Below are positions 15,468-24,522 of a DNA stretch of 64,000 nt, piece after piece (position 1 is the first letter of the stretch; every line of letters starts with the position of its first letter). The position numbers and the translations under genes were made by a program. The DNA is from Thiofilum sp. (GTDB lineage: Bacteria; Pseudomonadota; Gammaproteobacteria; Thiotrichales; Thiotrichaceae). The stretch is taken from positions 806,001 through 870,000 of the forward strand of contig NZ_JADJTF010000001.1 of the NCBI RefSeq assembly GCF_016711335.1. Reading direction: 5' to 3'. The notes beneath the pieces are model-generated. The model searched no databases and was not told the DNA's origin. It saw nothing but the letters and a program-made list of their open reading frames with translations.

Positions 15468-17741
15468 GTGAACTATAAACTTATCACAATAGGGCTAGTG
15501 AGTGTTTCAGTGTTAATGTCGGCCTGTTCCTCAATACGCAATAGTCCGGGGTATCGTAGTAATGTTAATGATGAGGGTTTCCAACGTAGTAGTGCCGTGC
15601 GCGAGATTGATGGACGGATGTTAGGCATGAGTGCAGGTACTCAATTACCTTCGAGTCGTGCTAGCACCTCTATCGCACCTACTCACTATTCAAATCCACC
15701 GGCTACTGAGCGCCGAGTACAACAAGGTAATACTCAACAAGATATTGAATTAATCTTGGGACAACAAAATTATTATCGTCAACAACCGGAAAAAAGTAGC
15801 ACAGAAGGTAAAAAACGTCGCTCCTCAGGTGATGGGATTGCGCTGAACTTTGAGCGTGCCAGCATTCGTGAGGTAGTCAAAGTAGTGTTAGGGGATTTAT
15901 TAAAACTCACCTACACCATTGAGCCGGGGGTTGAGGGAGAGGTCACTATTAGCTCTAGTGAACCTATTCCCCAAGCCAGCCTGATTCCCACTTTAGAATC
16001 TTTACTGGCTACACAAGGGGCTGTGTTATACAAAGATGGCCCTAGCGGCTATCGAGTGGCGGCACGCGCCAATATTAAAGGTCGGGGTTTTCAACCTAGT
16101 TTTGGTAAGTTAAAGCCGGGCTATAGTATTCAGGTCATACCGCTACGCTATATCCCTGCGGTGGAAATGCAGAAAATTTTAGAGCCATTAGCTAATCCTG
16201 ATGCATTTGTGCGCGTGGATAGCAGTCGGAATCTATTAATGCTGGCTGGCACTAGCTCAGAATTAGCTAATCTCATGTCTACCATCAATACCTTTGACGT
16301 GGATGTACTACAAGGTATGTCAGTGGGTATCTTCCGCATTAAAAATGTGGAGGCTAATGTAGTCGCTAAAAGTATGGACACCCTATTTGGTGAGGGTGGC
16401 AGTAGCTCTATGGCGGGTATGATCAAGATCGTACCGCTGGAGCATATGAATAGTTTAATGATTATTTCAGCTAGCCCTGACTATTTGAAAGACATGCAAA
16501 GCTGGATTAATCGCTTTGATCGCACTAGCCCCACCGCAGGGCAACAGCTTTATGTGTATCGGGTACAAAATGGTAGCGCGGAAAATTTAGCAGAAATGCT
16601 CAATCAGATCTTTTCGGGCAAAAATAGTAGCTCGAAAAAGAAAAGTCCTACCTCCAGTCTTGCTCCGGGTTTAGAGCCTGCAACAGTAGGAGGTACGCCT
16701 AATGCAGCTAATCCCAACGGTGCTGTGACACCTGAAGGGGCAATACCCAGTGGTGAAAACTCAACGGCGGTTGCAGTCGCAGTGGCGGGTAAACCTGCGG
16801 TAACGGCTGATGGTGGAGTAGTAATTGATGCCAGCGATGAGGCACGCATTGTCGCGGATAAGACCAATAATTCATTAATGATCATGGCGACTGAGGCGAC
16901 TTATCAGCAGATTATTGAAGCCGTCAAACGCATTGATGTGATGCCGATGCAGGTGCAAGTGGAGGCGTCCATTATGGAAGTCAGTCTCTCGGATAATCTG
17001 CAATTTGGTCTGCAATGGTACTTTAAAAACAGTAACTTACTCGGTCAGGTGGGACAGGGCTTAGTGTCATTAGGGGGCGTGGCAGGAGGGGCTGGATTCT
17101 CTTATTCCTTAAGCGACCCTACTGGTGCGTTGAAAAATATTATCAATGTATTAGCTAAGCAATCACGAGTGCGTGTCTTATCTTCACCCTCTATTTTAGT
17201 ATTGGATAATCAACCAGCGGAAATTCGCGTCGGTAATCAACAACCTATTGAAACTAAAACTAGCAGCAGTGGAGCTACCGGAACGGATACCTATACCTAT
17301 CAATATAAAGATACTGGGGTATCACTCAAGGTCACGCCGCAAGTAAATAGTAATGGTTTGGTTAAAATGGAAATCCAGCAAGAGGTAACGGATTTAGGGG
17401 AGCGCGATAGTGTGAATAATCAGCCTACCTTTATGCAACGCAGTATTAGGAGTTCTATTGTGGTGCAAAGCGGCGAGACTATTGTGCTCGGTGGTTTGAT
17501 TCGTGAGAACAAAACGGACAGTAAACAAGGTGTACCGATTTTAGGTGATATGCCTATTGTAGGTAAGTTATTTAGCACCGAGGGTGAAACCTCCACACGC
17601 ACTGAATTGTTAGTACTGATTACACCGACGGCGATTAAGGATCAATCCGCTCTCAATAAAACAGGCGAAGAAATGCGCGAGCGCATGAAGCGCCTCATGG
17701 ATAATGATCACTTCCTCCAGCAATTAAAGGGGCAACGCTAA
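15468..17741 (+). CDS. gspD: Type II secretion outer-membrane secretin GspD
   Basis: 757 residues with a lipoprotein signal (lipobox M-S-A-C, Cys20), a ~100-residue variable N-terminal stretch, N0 at ~125-205, then N1-N3. N3 carries a Ser/Gly/Pro-rich insertion at ~385-445. The secretin core follows (VQVEASIMEVSLSDNLQFGL, VLSSPSILVLDNQPAEIRVG, SIVVQSGETIVLGGLI, VPILGDMPIVGKLF), ending in an S-domain-like helix. It forms the 15-fold outer-membrane channel for folded exoproteins. GTG start. No pilotin gene is obvious, but the secretin is itself a lipoprotein and a small lipoprotein gene follows directly. Confidence 0.92.
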   Translation: MNYKLITIGLVSVSVLMSACSSIRNSPGYRSNVNDEGFQRSSAVREIDGRMLGMSAGTQLPSSRASTSIAPTHYSNPPATERRVQQGNTQQDIELILGQQNYYRQQPEKSSTEGKKRRSSGDGIALNFERASIREVVKVVLGDLLKLTYTIEPGVEGEVTISSSEPIPQASLIPTLESLLATQGAVLYKDGPSGYRVAARANIKGRGFQPSFGKLKPGYSIQVIPLRYIPAVEMQKILEPLANPDAFVRVDSSRNLLMLAGTSSELANLMSTINTFDVDVLQGMSVGIFRIKNVEANVVAKSMDTLFGEGGSSSMAGMIKIVPLEHMNSLMIISASPDYLKDMQSWINRFDRTSPTAGQQLYVYRVQNGSAENLAEMLNQIFSGKNSSSKKKSPTSSLAPGLEPATVGGTPNAANPNGAVTPEGAIPSGENSTAVAVAVAGKPAVTADGGVVIDASDEARIVADKTNNSLMIMATEATYQQIIEAVKRIDVMPMQVQVEASIMEVSLSDNLQFGLQWYFKNSNLLGQVGQGLVSLGGVAGGAGFSYSLSDPTGALKNIINVLAKQSRVRVLSSPSILVLDNQPAEIRVGNQQPIETKTSSSGATGTDTYTYQYKDTGVSLKVTPQVNSNGLVKMEIQQEVTDLGERDSVNNQPTFMQRSIRSSIVVQSGETIVLGGLIRENKTDSKQGVPILGDMPIVGKLFSTEGETSTRTELLVLITPTAIKDQSALNKTGEEMRERMKRLMDNDHFLQQLKGQR

Positions 17742-18133
17742 TGATGAAGCAGTGGGTAGTGTTAATTAGCTTAGGATTATTAGTGGCCTGTAGTGAGCCA
17801 CCGGAAGCTATCGTCAAAGAGTTAGCTCAACAACGTTGGTCAGCCTTATTACAAGGAAATACATCTCAAGCCTATGCGCTTTATACCAAAGCTTTTCAGG
17901 ACACTACCCCGCTCCAGCAGTTTGAAAACTCTATTCGGGGGTTGGGTTTATGGAAAGCAGCACAGGTCGTGGATACTCAGTGTAAGGACTCACAATGCCA
18001 AGTGAATGTAAAGGTTACGGTTGCCATGAAAATGCGTGGTTTGCCAGAGCCTATTGAGACCAGTGAAGTGATACAAGAAACTTGGATTAAAGATACCGCT
18101 TGGAAGTCCGAGTGGCGTTACGTAAAAAATTAA
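17741..18133 (+). CDS. Small lipoprotein following gspD
   Basis: 130 residues with a lipobox L-V-A-C (Cys17). The mature part is a single small alpha+beta domain: KELAQQRWSALLQGNTSQAY and YALYTKAFQDTTPLQQFENS resemble NTF2/DUF4878-like lipoproteins, and a Cys pair (CKDSQC) lies in the strand region. The start overlaps the gspD stop by one base, so it belongs to the secretion operon. A pilotin-like or assembly role is possible from context but is not shown by sequence. Confidence 0.7.
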   Translation: MMKQWVVLISLGLLVACSEPPEAIVKELAQQRWSALLQGNTSQAYALYTKAFQDTTPLQQFENSIRGLGLWKAAQVVDTQCKDSQCQVNVKVTVAMKMRGLPEPIETSEVIQETWIKDTAWKSEWRYVKN

Positions 18134-18143
18134 GATATTTATC

Positions 18144-18172
18144 TGGTATAATATTGTATTATCTATAGATAA
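18144..18172 (+). promoter_or_regulatory. Extended -10 promoter with a 14-bp palindrome
   Basis: TGG-TATAAT (18144-18152) is an extended -10 box with no good -35. Immediately downstream a perfect palindrome TTATCTATAGATAA (18159-18172) covers the expected start of transcription, as an operator would. It serves the secreted-protein gene at 18239. Confidence 0.55.
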
Positions 18173-18238
18173 GTAGATTAGATTAAGTTAGACACTCCAA
18201 TAATAAATTATAAAGATAAATTTTTAGGAGGCACTCAG

Positions 18239-19738
18239 GTGTTTAAACAAAATAAGCTCGCTATTGGGGTAGCAGCAGGAGTTCTGGTTGCCGTCGGGAT
18301 TTTTACCGGTGTCCAAGCTGTGCATATTAACCCCGATGGAACCGGTCAAGTATTGTTATTTCCGTATTTCAATGCCAATCCCGGATACGTCACTAATATT
18401 AATTTGGTGAACTCCACTAATGAGACTAAGGCTGTCAAAATCCGCTTCCGTGAGGGTAAGAACAGCAACGACATTCTCAATTTTAATATTTATATGTCAC
18501 CTGAGGATGTGTGGACAGGTACGATTCGCAAAGATAGTCAAAGCGATGCAGGGGCGTTTACTACGCTAGATCGTACTTGTACGATGCCTATACAACATGC
18601 TGCTGATTGTGCTACACCCGATCGCTGTGAGGTGATGAAAACCTTTGATGGCAAAAATATTATTTATGAAAATAAAGATACGCGCGAAGGTTATGTAGAA
18701 GTCATTGAGATGGGGGTAGTCACCGATCCAGTGATTCAGGCAGCGGTTAAACATGCTAAAGGCAAACCTACTAATTGCCAAGAAGTAGCTAATGCTTGGA
18801 CCAAAGGTGTATTCACTTCAGGCGCGGGGTCATCAGCGGCTGGTTTAAAAGCGCCCACAGGTGGATTATTTGGTTCTTCTGCGGTACTGAATGTGGCCGA
18901 GGGGGCAGCATTTACCATTGATCCAGTGGCCATTGATAACTACAGCACCGAAGCCCAGCATTATCGCCCTGATGTTTACGAAGAGTATTTATTGCCTTCT
19001 TTAGCTTCCGGCAATATTACTCAAAGCACCATTACCGTACCCAAACCTAACGGCGAATCGGATATGGTGGTCACTAATTGGAAACAACAAAAGACTGATC
19101 CTTGCCTAGTAGAGGGTACTAGATGCGGTACTAACCCCTACCCCATGGCACATGTGCTAGCCGTGCCTTATATTATGAATGAGTATTTCCTTGATCCTAC
19201 CGATGGCTATGATGGCCATACCGATTGGGTAGTCACTTTCCCCATGAAAAAGCACGGTATTTATAGAGAGGATACCGATATTGCTGCCAAAATCGACAGC
19301 CTCTATGATCGTGAAGAAACCCGTGCTTGGAACTTGAATAATGCGCAAGATAAATATTTTGGCTTCCTGATGGATGCTAAAGCGGGGACTTTTGGGGCAG
19401 AAGCGAAGCTAACTCGTGAAGTCAATGTGTTGAGCTTTGTCAGCACTGATCCGTCTTATGATCTGACGCGCACGGTATTTTCTAGTCCTTCCCTGAAAAC
19501 AGTAATGGCAGGACCTTTTGTACATGGTTGGGCACGCATTACCTTCCCTAATTATACCCTAGGTGGATCCTATTACTCATCGAGCGCCTATGGTGCTAAT
19601 CCACTGAATTATAAAGCGAATAGCTTTATTTATAATGGTGTACCGACTCTAGGCTTTGCCGCGATTGAGGGTAATGTGAGCCAAAATGCTCATGCACGCT
19701 TTGGGGATGCTATTCCACACAAAACACGCCGTTATTAA
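18239..19738 (+). CDS. Large secreted/cell-surface protein, unknown function
   Basis: 499 residues, not assigned to a named family. The N-terminus is a Sec signal (GVAAGVLVAVGIFTGVQA), with cleavage expected before VHINPDG. The mature protein starts with strand-rich blocks (GQVLLFPYFNANPGYVTNIN, then LVNSTNETKAVKIRFREG) like an immunoglobulin or jelly-roll module. It has Cys pairs (CTMPIQHAADC, CATPDRC, CLVEGTRC) suggesting disulphides, and Tyr/Asn/Ser-rich C-terminal strands. A very strong ribosome site AGGAGG precedes the GTG start. It has its own promoter and terminator, so expression is probably high. Its place right after a type II secretion block makes it a candidate exoprotein of that system; this is inference. 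Confidence 0.65.
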   Translation: MFKQNKLAIGVAAGVLVAVGIFTGVQAVHINPDGTGQVLLFPYFNANPGYVTNINLVNSTNETKAVKIRFREGKNSNDILNFNIYMSPEDVWTGTIRKDSQSDAGAFTTLDRTCTMPIQHAADCATPDRCEVMKTFDGKNIIYENKDTREGYVEVIEMGVVTDPVIQAAVKHAKGKPTNCQEVANAWTKGVFTSGAGSSAAGLKAPTGGLFGSSAVLNVAEGAAFTIDPVAIDNYSTEAQHYRPDVYEEYLLPSLASGNITQSTITVPKPNGESDMVVTNWKQQKTDPCLVEGTRCGTNPYPMAHVLAVPYIMNEYFLDPTDGYDGHTDWVVTFPMKKHGIYREDTDIAAKIDSLYDREETRAWNLNNAQDKYFGFLMDAKAGTFGAEAKLTREVNVLSFVSTDPSYDLTRTVFSSPSLKTVMAGPFVHGWARITFPNYTLGGSYYSSSAYGANPLNYKANSFIYNGVPTLGFAAIEGNVSQNAHARFGDAIPHKTRRY

Positions 19739-19755
19739 TTTTACTTGACCTGCCT

Positions 19756-19791
19756 GACGGATTAAGTGGGCGAAATACTTAATCCGTCTTA
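19756..19791 (+). terminator. Hairpin terminator after the secreted-protein gene
   Basis: Perfect 12-bp stem GACGGATTAAGT (19756-19767) and ACTTAATCCGTC (19777-19788), 9-base loop, followed by TTATTG. The T-tail is short, so termination may be partial. Confidence 0.7.
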
Positions 19792-19806
19792 TTGAGCTGT
19801 TGAATC

Positions 19807-20670
19807 ATGCGTATATTATTAAAGTCTTTAGTATTAATGACCCTATTGGGTTTTGGGCTATATGGTACTACTCAAGCAGAAGAAGCTTGGATGATCAAGA
19901 CACCTGCATGGGAACTATCAAAAACACAATATGAAACAGCGCTGAAAGTAAAAGGCTCAGACCCTACAACACTAAACACCTCCGAGCAAAAACGCGCGGT
20001 ATTGCAAGATTTATATATTCGTGAATCTTTATTACACCAAGCCTTAGCGCAGGGTTTAGATCAAGATCTTAATATCCAGCAACAACTAGAAGAAATGCGC
20101 AAAGATTTACTAGCGCGTAAAGCATTGGAATATCAACTTGATAAACAAGCACCTGATTTTACTAAGCGTGCCCAAGAGGTCTATCAAGCCCGCTTAGCTA
20201 CTGTGTATACCTTTCCCTTAAGACTGAAACTACAACTCATTCAAATTAATACCCCTACTGCTGATAGCCAAGCTAAAGCTAAACAACAATTAACCAACTT
20301 ACGCCAAGACCTGAAAAATCAAAAAATTACTTTTGAACAGGCCATTGAGCAGCATAGTCAAGCCACTGATAAAGTACTTACCCAAGACGGTCAATGGTAT
20401 AAAGCCGACCAGTTACCCACCGAACTCTTTACAGCCGCGAGTCAATTAACTACCAGTGAGCCGTTGAGTGAAGTCATTAGCACTGATAAAGCCCTGTATT
20501 TGTTCAACTATTTAGAACGCCTTGAGCCAGAAGTGCTGGAGTTTGATAAGGTAAAAAATGAGCTAATCGCTAGCCTAAAAACCGAATATCGTTTGGGACA
20601 GCAGCAAGTATTATTAAATCAATTACGCCAGCAATTTGAGCAAGAGGCTAAATTGAATCTGGAGCCTTAA
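19807..20670 (+). CDS. Periplasmic parvulin-type peptidyl-prolyl isomerase
   Basis: 287 residues. A signal peptide ends at TTQAEEA. An N-terminal SurA/PpiC-like helical chaperone segment (~30-125; KRAVLQDLYIRESLLHQALA) is followed by a rotamase domain (~130-245; LRLKLQLIQINTPTADSQAK, GQWYKADQLPTELFTAASQL) and a C-terminal helix. The family helps fold outer-membrane or exported proteins. It is separated from the next gene by one base, so it is transcribed with the polysaccharide export genes. Parvulin assignment is by overall layout; catalytic residues are poorly conserved here, so it may be mainly a chaperone. Confidence 0.75.
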   Translation: MRILLKSLVLMTLLGFGLYGTTQAEEAWMIKTPAWELSKTQYETALKVKGSDPTTLNTSEQKRAVLQDLYIRESLLHQALAQGLDQDLNIQQQLEEMRKDLLARKALEYQLDKQAPDFTKRAQEVYQARLATVYTFPLRLKLQLIQINTPTADSQAKAKQQLTNLRQDLKNQKITFEQAIEQHSQATDKVLTQDGQWYKADQLPTELFTAASQLTTSEPLSEVISTDKALYLFNYLERLEPEVLEFDKVKNELIASLKTEYRLGQQQVLLNQLRQQFEQEAKLNLEP

Positions 20671-20671
20671 A

Positions 20672-21445
20672 ATGTTTAAAACGCTAAAACAATCGGGGGC
20701 TTTGTTTTGGCAATTAGTGCGCTTAGATGTACGTACTCGTTATTTTAATTCGCGTTTAGGGCTAATCCTGCTCATAGCTCAACCTCTGACTTTATTAGTG
20801 ATTTACAGCTGGGTGTTTGGCGAACTCATGCAATTGCGACATACCGCGAGTGAGCATTTTAGTGAGTATCTCTTAGCGGGTTTAATCGCTTTCAATGCTT
20901 TAGCCGAAGTGCTAACACGCGCCCCTAGCTTGCTATTAGAGCGGCGTGAATTATTACTCAATACTCCACTGCCTGCCGTACTGATCCCTTGGATTGTGGT
21001 CGCTAGTTCTTTGTTATTAGAAAGCATTAGTGTGGTGCTACTAATCGTTTGGATGAGTATGCAAGATGCCAACTTTTGGCTTATTTTGTTCTGTTATTTG
21101 CCTTGGCTATTCATGCGTTTGTTATGGAGCAGTATAGGAGCGGCACTCTTTAGTGTATTAGGTGTGGTACTGCATGATTTGCGTCAAGCAGTCAGTGCAG
21201 TACTCGGTATCTTACTATTAGTCACCCCTATCTTTTATCGCTTAGAGCAAGTACCTAGTCAGTGGCAAACCATTTTGCTCTGCAATCCCCTCACCTATTT
21301 AATTCAAGGCTATCAGCAAGCATTAGTCTTAGGTCAGTTTGATTGGAAGGTATGGTTGCTAGTGCTCGTTAGTTCATTGGTGGTATGGGGCTTATGTTGG
21401 AACATGGCACAGAGCTTATTGCCTAAAGTGCGGTATGTGCTATGA
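20672..21445 (+). CDS. ABC-2 type polysaccharide export permease (Wzm-like)
   Basis: 257 residues with six transmembrane helices in the ABC-2 arrangement. The N-terminus FWQLVRLDVRTRYFNSRLGL is the amphipathic segment typical of O-antigen and teichoic acid exporters. Late blocks LLLVTPIFYRLEQVP and NPLTYLIQGYQQALVLGQ match the same group. It pairs with the ATPase overlapping its 3' end (ATGA). The complex would move a lipid-linked glycan across the inner membrane. Confidence 0.85.
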   Translation: MFKTLKQSGALFWQLVRLDVRTRYFNSRLGLILLIAQPLTLLVIYSWVFGELMQLRHTASEHFSEYLLAGLIAFNALAEVLTRAPSLLLERRELLLNTPLPAVLIPWIVVASSLLLESISVVLLIVWMSMQDANFWLILFCYLPWLFMRLLWSSIGAALFSVLGVVLHDLRQAVSAVLGILLLVTPIFYRLEQVPSQWQTILLCNPLTYLIQGYQQALVLGQFDWKVWLLVLVSSLVVWGLCWNMAQSLLPKVRYVL

Positions 21446-22632
21446 AAGCCCTAATATTAGATCAAGTAGCGGTAGGCTATCCTCAGTATCAAAAACCTGT
21501 AGATTTAATTTGGGAGTGGTTTATGCGTAGACCACTGCATACTACGCATTATGCTTTGCAGGCGATTAATCTAGAACTAGAGCAAGGCGCTACCTTAGGG
21601 ATAGTAGGAGACAATGGAGCGGGTAAAAGTACCTTGTTGCGGGTCTTAGCGGGCACATTAAAACCCACCGCAGGCAAATGTGTGATTAATGGCACTTGTG
21701 CAGCTTTATTAGAGTTGGGAGCGGGTTTTCAACTGCATCTATCAGGCTTAGATAATATTCGCCTAGGGCTAGCCTTACGGGGCTTAACTCACACACAAAT
21801 TAATGAATATCTGCCTCAAGTCATTGAGTTTGCCGAGCTACAACCTTGGATTGAGCAGCCACTTAAAACTTATTCCAGTGGTATGGTAATGCGTTTAGGC
21901 TTTGCCCTAGCGACAGTGATAGCACCACAAGTATTGATTGTGGACGAAGCACTGGCAGTCGGTGATCAGTATTTTCAAAAGAAATCCTTACAGCGCATTA
22001 AAACCATTGTGGAGGGGGGCGCTAGCCTAGTGTTCTGTTCGCACAATTTGTATCAAGTGCGTGAGTTATGCTCACAAGCGGTATGGTTAGAACAAGGCAA
22101 AATTCGTGAGTTTGGGTTAGCTCAAAGAGTAGTCGATGCCTATCAAACAGCGTGTCGTGAACACGAGGTCTCTAAGCCTTTAAACCCTAAGGCAGATCAG
22201 GTCAGTAGTGAGTCTAAAGCTCAACCTTTTATTCAAACAGCGCAATTATTGCCCGCTAATAATGCAATATTTTATACAGGCTCTAGTTTCGGGGTAGAGG
22301 TATTAATCTATTTAAATAGCTATCCAGCCAAGGATGTACATTTAGGTGTAGTCATTCGGCGCAATGATGACATCCAGTGCTATGGCATGAGTACCTTGCA
22401 TGAAGGTGTTAGTTTGCAAGGAGATGAACAGGTTAAGGTGCGCTACGTGACGGATGAGTTACCTTTGTTAGCGGGCAGTTATTGCCTAGAGCTATGGTTG
22501 ATTGATCAGACAGGCTTACATGTATATGACTCACGGGAACGCTGCTGTCATTTTCAAGTACAACAGCACTCACAAAGCCAAGGCATTGGAATCTGTCAAT
22601 TACCGCATCGTTGGGAAGTGCAAGGATTATGA
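21442..22632 (+). CDS. ABC transporter ATPase for polysaccharide export (Wzt-like)
   Basis: 396 residues. The nucleotide-binding domain covers ~1-235 with Walker A GDNGAGKST (56-64), signature YSSGM, Walker B VLIVDEALAVGD and H-loop CSHN. The C-terminal ~150 residues form a beta-sandwich (SSFGVEVLIYLNSYPAKDVH, LPLLAGSYCLELWLIDQTGL) like the glycan-binding domain of Wzt, which recognises the terminal sugar modification of the exported chain. The sandwich suggests export of a chain whose end is capped; the methyltransferase two genes downstream could make that cap. Overlaps both neighbours by 4 bases. Confidence 0.88.
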   Translation: MKALILDQVAVGYPQYQKPVDLIWEWFMRRPLHTTHYALQAINLELEQGATLGIVGDNGAGKSTLLRVLAGTLKPTAGKCVINGTCAALLELGAGFQLHLSGLDNIRLGLALRGLTHTQINEYLPQVIEFAELQPWIEQPLKTYSSGMVMRLGFALATVIAPQVLIVDEALAVGDQYFQKKSLQRIKTIVEGGASLVFCSHNLYQVRELCSQAVWLEQGKIREFGLAQRVVDAYQTACREHEVSKPLNPKADQVSSESKAQPFIQTAQLLPANNAIFYTGSSFGVEVLIYLNSYPAKDVHLGVVIRRNDDIQCYGMSTLHEGVSLQGDEQVKVRYVTDELPLLAGSYCLELWLIDQTGLHVYDSRERCCHFQVQQHSQSQGIGICQLPHRWEVQGL

Positions 22633-23540
22633 AGGGTTTAAGCACTTTAAAGCCGGAATGGTTTTCATGGCGTTATCAGGTGCAATACCCCCTCCTAGCT
22701 CGACTACCCTTAAAGCTTGGCTATCGTTTAGCGGGCTACTCTAGTCGCTATTGGCAAGCCCGCCATTTGGGTGGCTTAGAGCTGGTTAAAGCACAAATGC
22801 AGCTTACTTTTCCCGATGCTTCTGAGGCTCAGATTCAACAGTGGCTCACTGAGTATGCGCAGATGATTGAGTATGAATCCTTGGATACTTGGCATTTAAA
22901 CCAGCCAAAAAATATTCAACACTTAGTCACTTTGCAAGGTTTTGAGTCAATAGAGAATGCTAGACAACAAGGCAGGCGCATTTTACTCACGGGTGGGCAT
23001 ATAGGGCGTTTTTGGCTGGCAGGGCCTGCGATATATTTGCGTGGTTATCAAGTGGGGACGCTCACGCGGGATAATACTGAGGTAAATACGCAACACTTGC
23101 ATCAGGCTGAATATCAATTTCGGCGCTGGAAGTTGCAGCGGTTAAAAGCTAGCCTTGGCGGTACGTTTCTAGTTGAGGGTGATTTAGTACGCCCGCTGTA
23201 TCAAGCGTTAGATGATGAATTAATTACCTTATTGTTCGATGTGCCCTATACACAAAATCCGCATCAAGGCGTGACAGTTTCCTTTCTAAACGGTACTATA
23301 AAAGTACCTGTTGGTATTTACAAAATAGCAAAAAAGACACAGGCATGGATTGCGCCCTTTTATATGCGTAATCGACAGGACGGGGGGGTGATAGCAGAAT
23401 TTAAACCTCTGCTAGACCCAAATAATTATAATGAAGAGGAATGCATGAATTTACTCACCCAGCAACTGAGTGCCGAAATCGAGCGAGCACCTAGTCAGTG
23501 GTGGTTATGGGCAGCACTTCCTCTGCTGCGAAGAGCATAG
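22629..23540 (+). CDS. LpxL/HtrB-like acyltransferase homologue lacking the acidic dyad residue
   Basis: 303 residues in the lipid A acyltransferase superfamily (PF03279 type). The expected catalytic H-x4-(D/E) reads HIGRFW at His124, so the acidic partner is tryptophan. Other family blocks remain (LLTGGHIGRFW; ALDDELITLLFDVPYTQNPH; GTIKVPVGIYKIAKKTQAWI; PSQWWLWAAL). ATG at 22629 overlaps the ATPase stop by 4 bases. In this operon it may acylate the glycan or its lipid carrier, or be a non-catalytic binder. A canonical homologue with HFTSLE is present at 42026-42946. Confidence 0.75.
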   Translation: MKGLSTLKPEWFSWRYQVQYPLLARLPLKLGYRLAGYSSRYWQARHLGGLELVKAQMQLTFPDASEAQIQQWLTEYAQMIEYESLDTWHLNQPKNIQHLVTLQGFESIENARQQGRRILLTGGHIGRFWLAGPAIYLRGYQVGTLTRDNTEVNTQHLHQAEYQFRRWKLQRLKASLGGTFLVEGDLVRPLYQALDDELITLLFDVPYTQNPHQGVTVSFLNGTIKVPVGIYKIAKKTQAWIAPFYMRNRQDGGVIAEFKPLLDPNNYNEEECMNLLTQQLSAEIERAPSQWWLWAALPLLRRA

Positions 23541-23546
23541 CAAATA

Positions 23547-24509
23547 ATGAAACAACAAGAAAAAGCAGCTTTGGCGTCAATAGACCTCTTTGCTAATCAC
23601 TCTCATGCTCAAATTATTCGACGTGTACCGCGCTACGCACGCGTCTTAGAACTAGGTTGTGCGGGCGGTGAAATGTCCGAGTTGCTGATTAGTATGTGTC
23701 AGGCCTCCATTATTGGTTATGACAAAAACCCGCAATTAGCTTGGCGGGCGCAGCGCTTTTGCGACTATGTGTTTACCGAAGACTTAGATGATCCCCATAG
23801 CCTAGATGCGCTAGAGGGTGAAAAATTCGATGTAGTAACGGTAGTCGATGTACTAGAACATTTGCAGCATCCTAAAGACCTGCTTGAACGTATTAAGCCC
23901 CTACTGCTTGACGAAGGTGAGGTGTTAATTTCAGTTCCTAATGTGGCACATGCTTCTGTGCGTTTAGAACTATTAGGGGGTCAGTTTGCTTATGAGCCAA
24001 GTGGTATTTTAGATAACACTCATCTACGCTTTTTCACTTTGGACAGCCTACGTACCTTAGTCAATCAGGCTGGCTTTACTATCACCGATATTGATTGCAC
24101 TTGGAATGATATGGCCGATAGCGTCATCACGGAGTATTTGGCTAAGAGGGATCTAGAGGCAACACCACAAGCCTTAGCTAAATTCCATGAGCCAGAAGCG
24201 ATGGCTTATCAATTTATCTTGACCTTAAGACTAAGTTCACCTGAACAAAGCGATGATCTACTAGACGAGGCTCAATTTAAGCCTTTGCTTGCTTCTAATT
24301 TGGCTTGGGGGCGAATGCAAGATCAATTGCAAACTCAAGCACAAGTGATTAGAGGGCTAGAAATTCAGCTCGAACATTGCAGTACACAATTACAACAATT
24401 AACGCAAGATTATCAGCGTACTCGTGCCGAACTTGCTGAAGTCCATGCTACTCGTAGCTGGCAATTAGTGCGCCGTGCAGCCAATTTATGGCGAGGTACG
24501 CTCAACTGA
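23547..24509 (+). CDS. SAM-dependent methyltransferase with C-terminal coiled coil
   Basis: 320 residues. The class I methyltransferase fold covers ~20-200: motif I RVLELGCAGGEMSEL, acidic YDKNP at the end of strand 2, and VVTVVDVLEHLQHPKDLLER. The last ~60 residues are a Gln-rich coiled coil ending ATRSWQLVRRAANLW, a tail common in surface-polysaccharide enzymes and resembling chain-terminating O-antigen methyltransferases such as WbdD, where the coiled coil sets chain length. A capping role on the exported glycan is inference. It lies 6 bases after the acyltransferase gene. Confidence 0.75.
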   Translation: MKQQEKAALASIDLFANHSHAQIIRRVPRYARVLELGCAGGEMSELLISMCQASIIGYDKNPQLAWRAQRFCDYVFTEDLDDPHSLDALEGEKFDVVTVVDVLEHLQHPKDLLERIKPLLLDEGEVLISVPNVAHASVRLELLGGQFAYEPSGILDNTHLRFFTLDSLRTLVNQAGFTITDIDCTWNDMADSVITEYLAKRDLEATPQALAKFHEPEAMAYQFILTLRLSSPEQSDDLLDEAQFKPLLASNLAWGRMQDQLQTQAQVIRGLEIQLEHCSTQLQQLTQDYQRTRAELAEVHATRSWQLVRRAANLWRGTLN

Positions 24510-24522
24510 GCGAGGTAAGATA

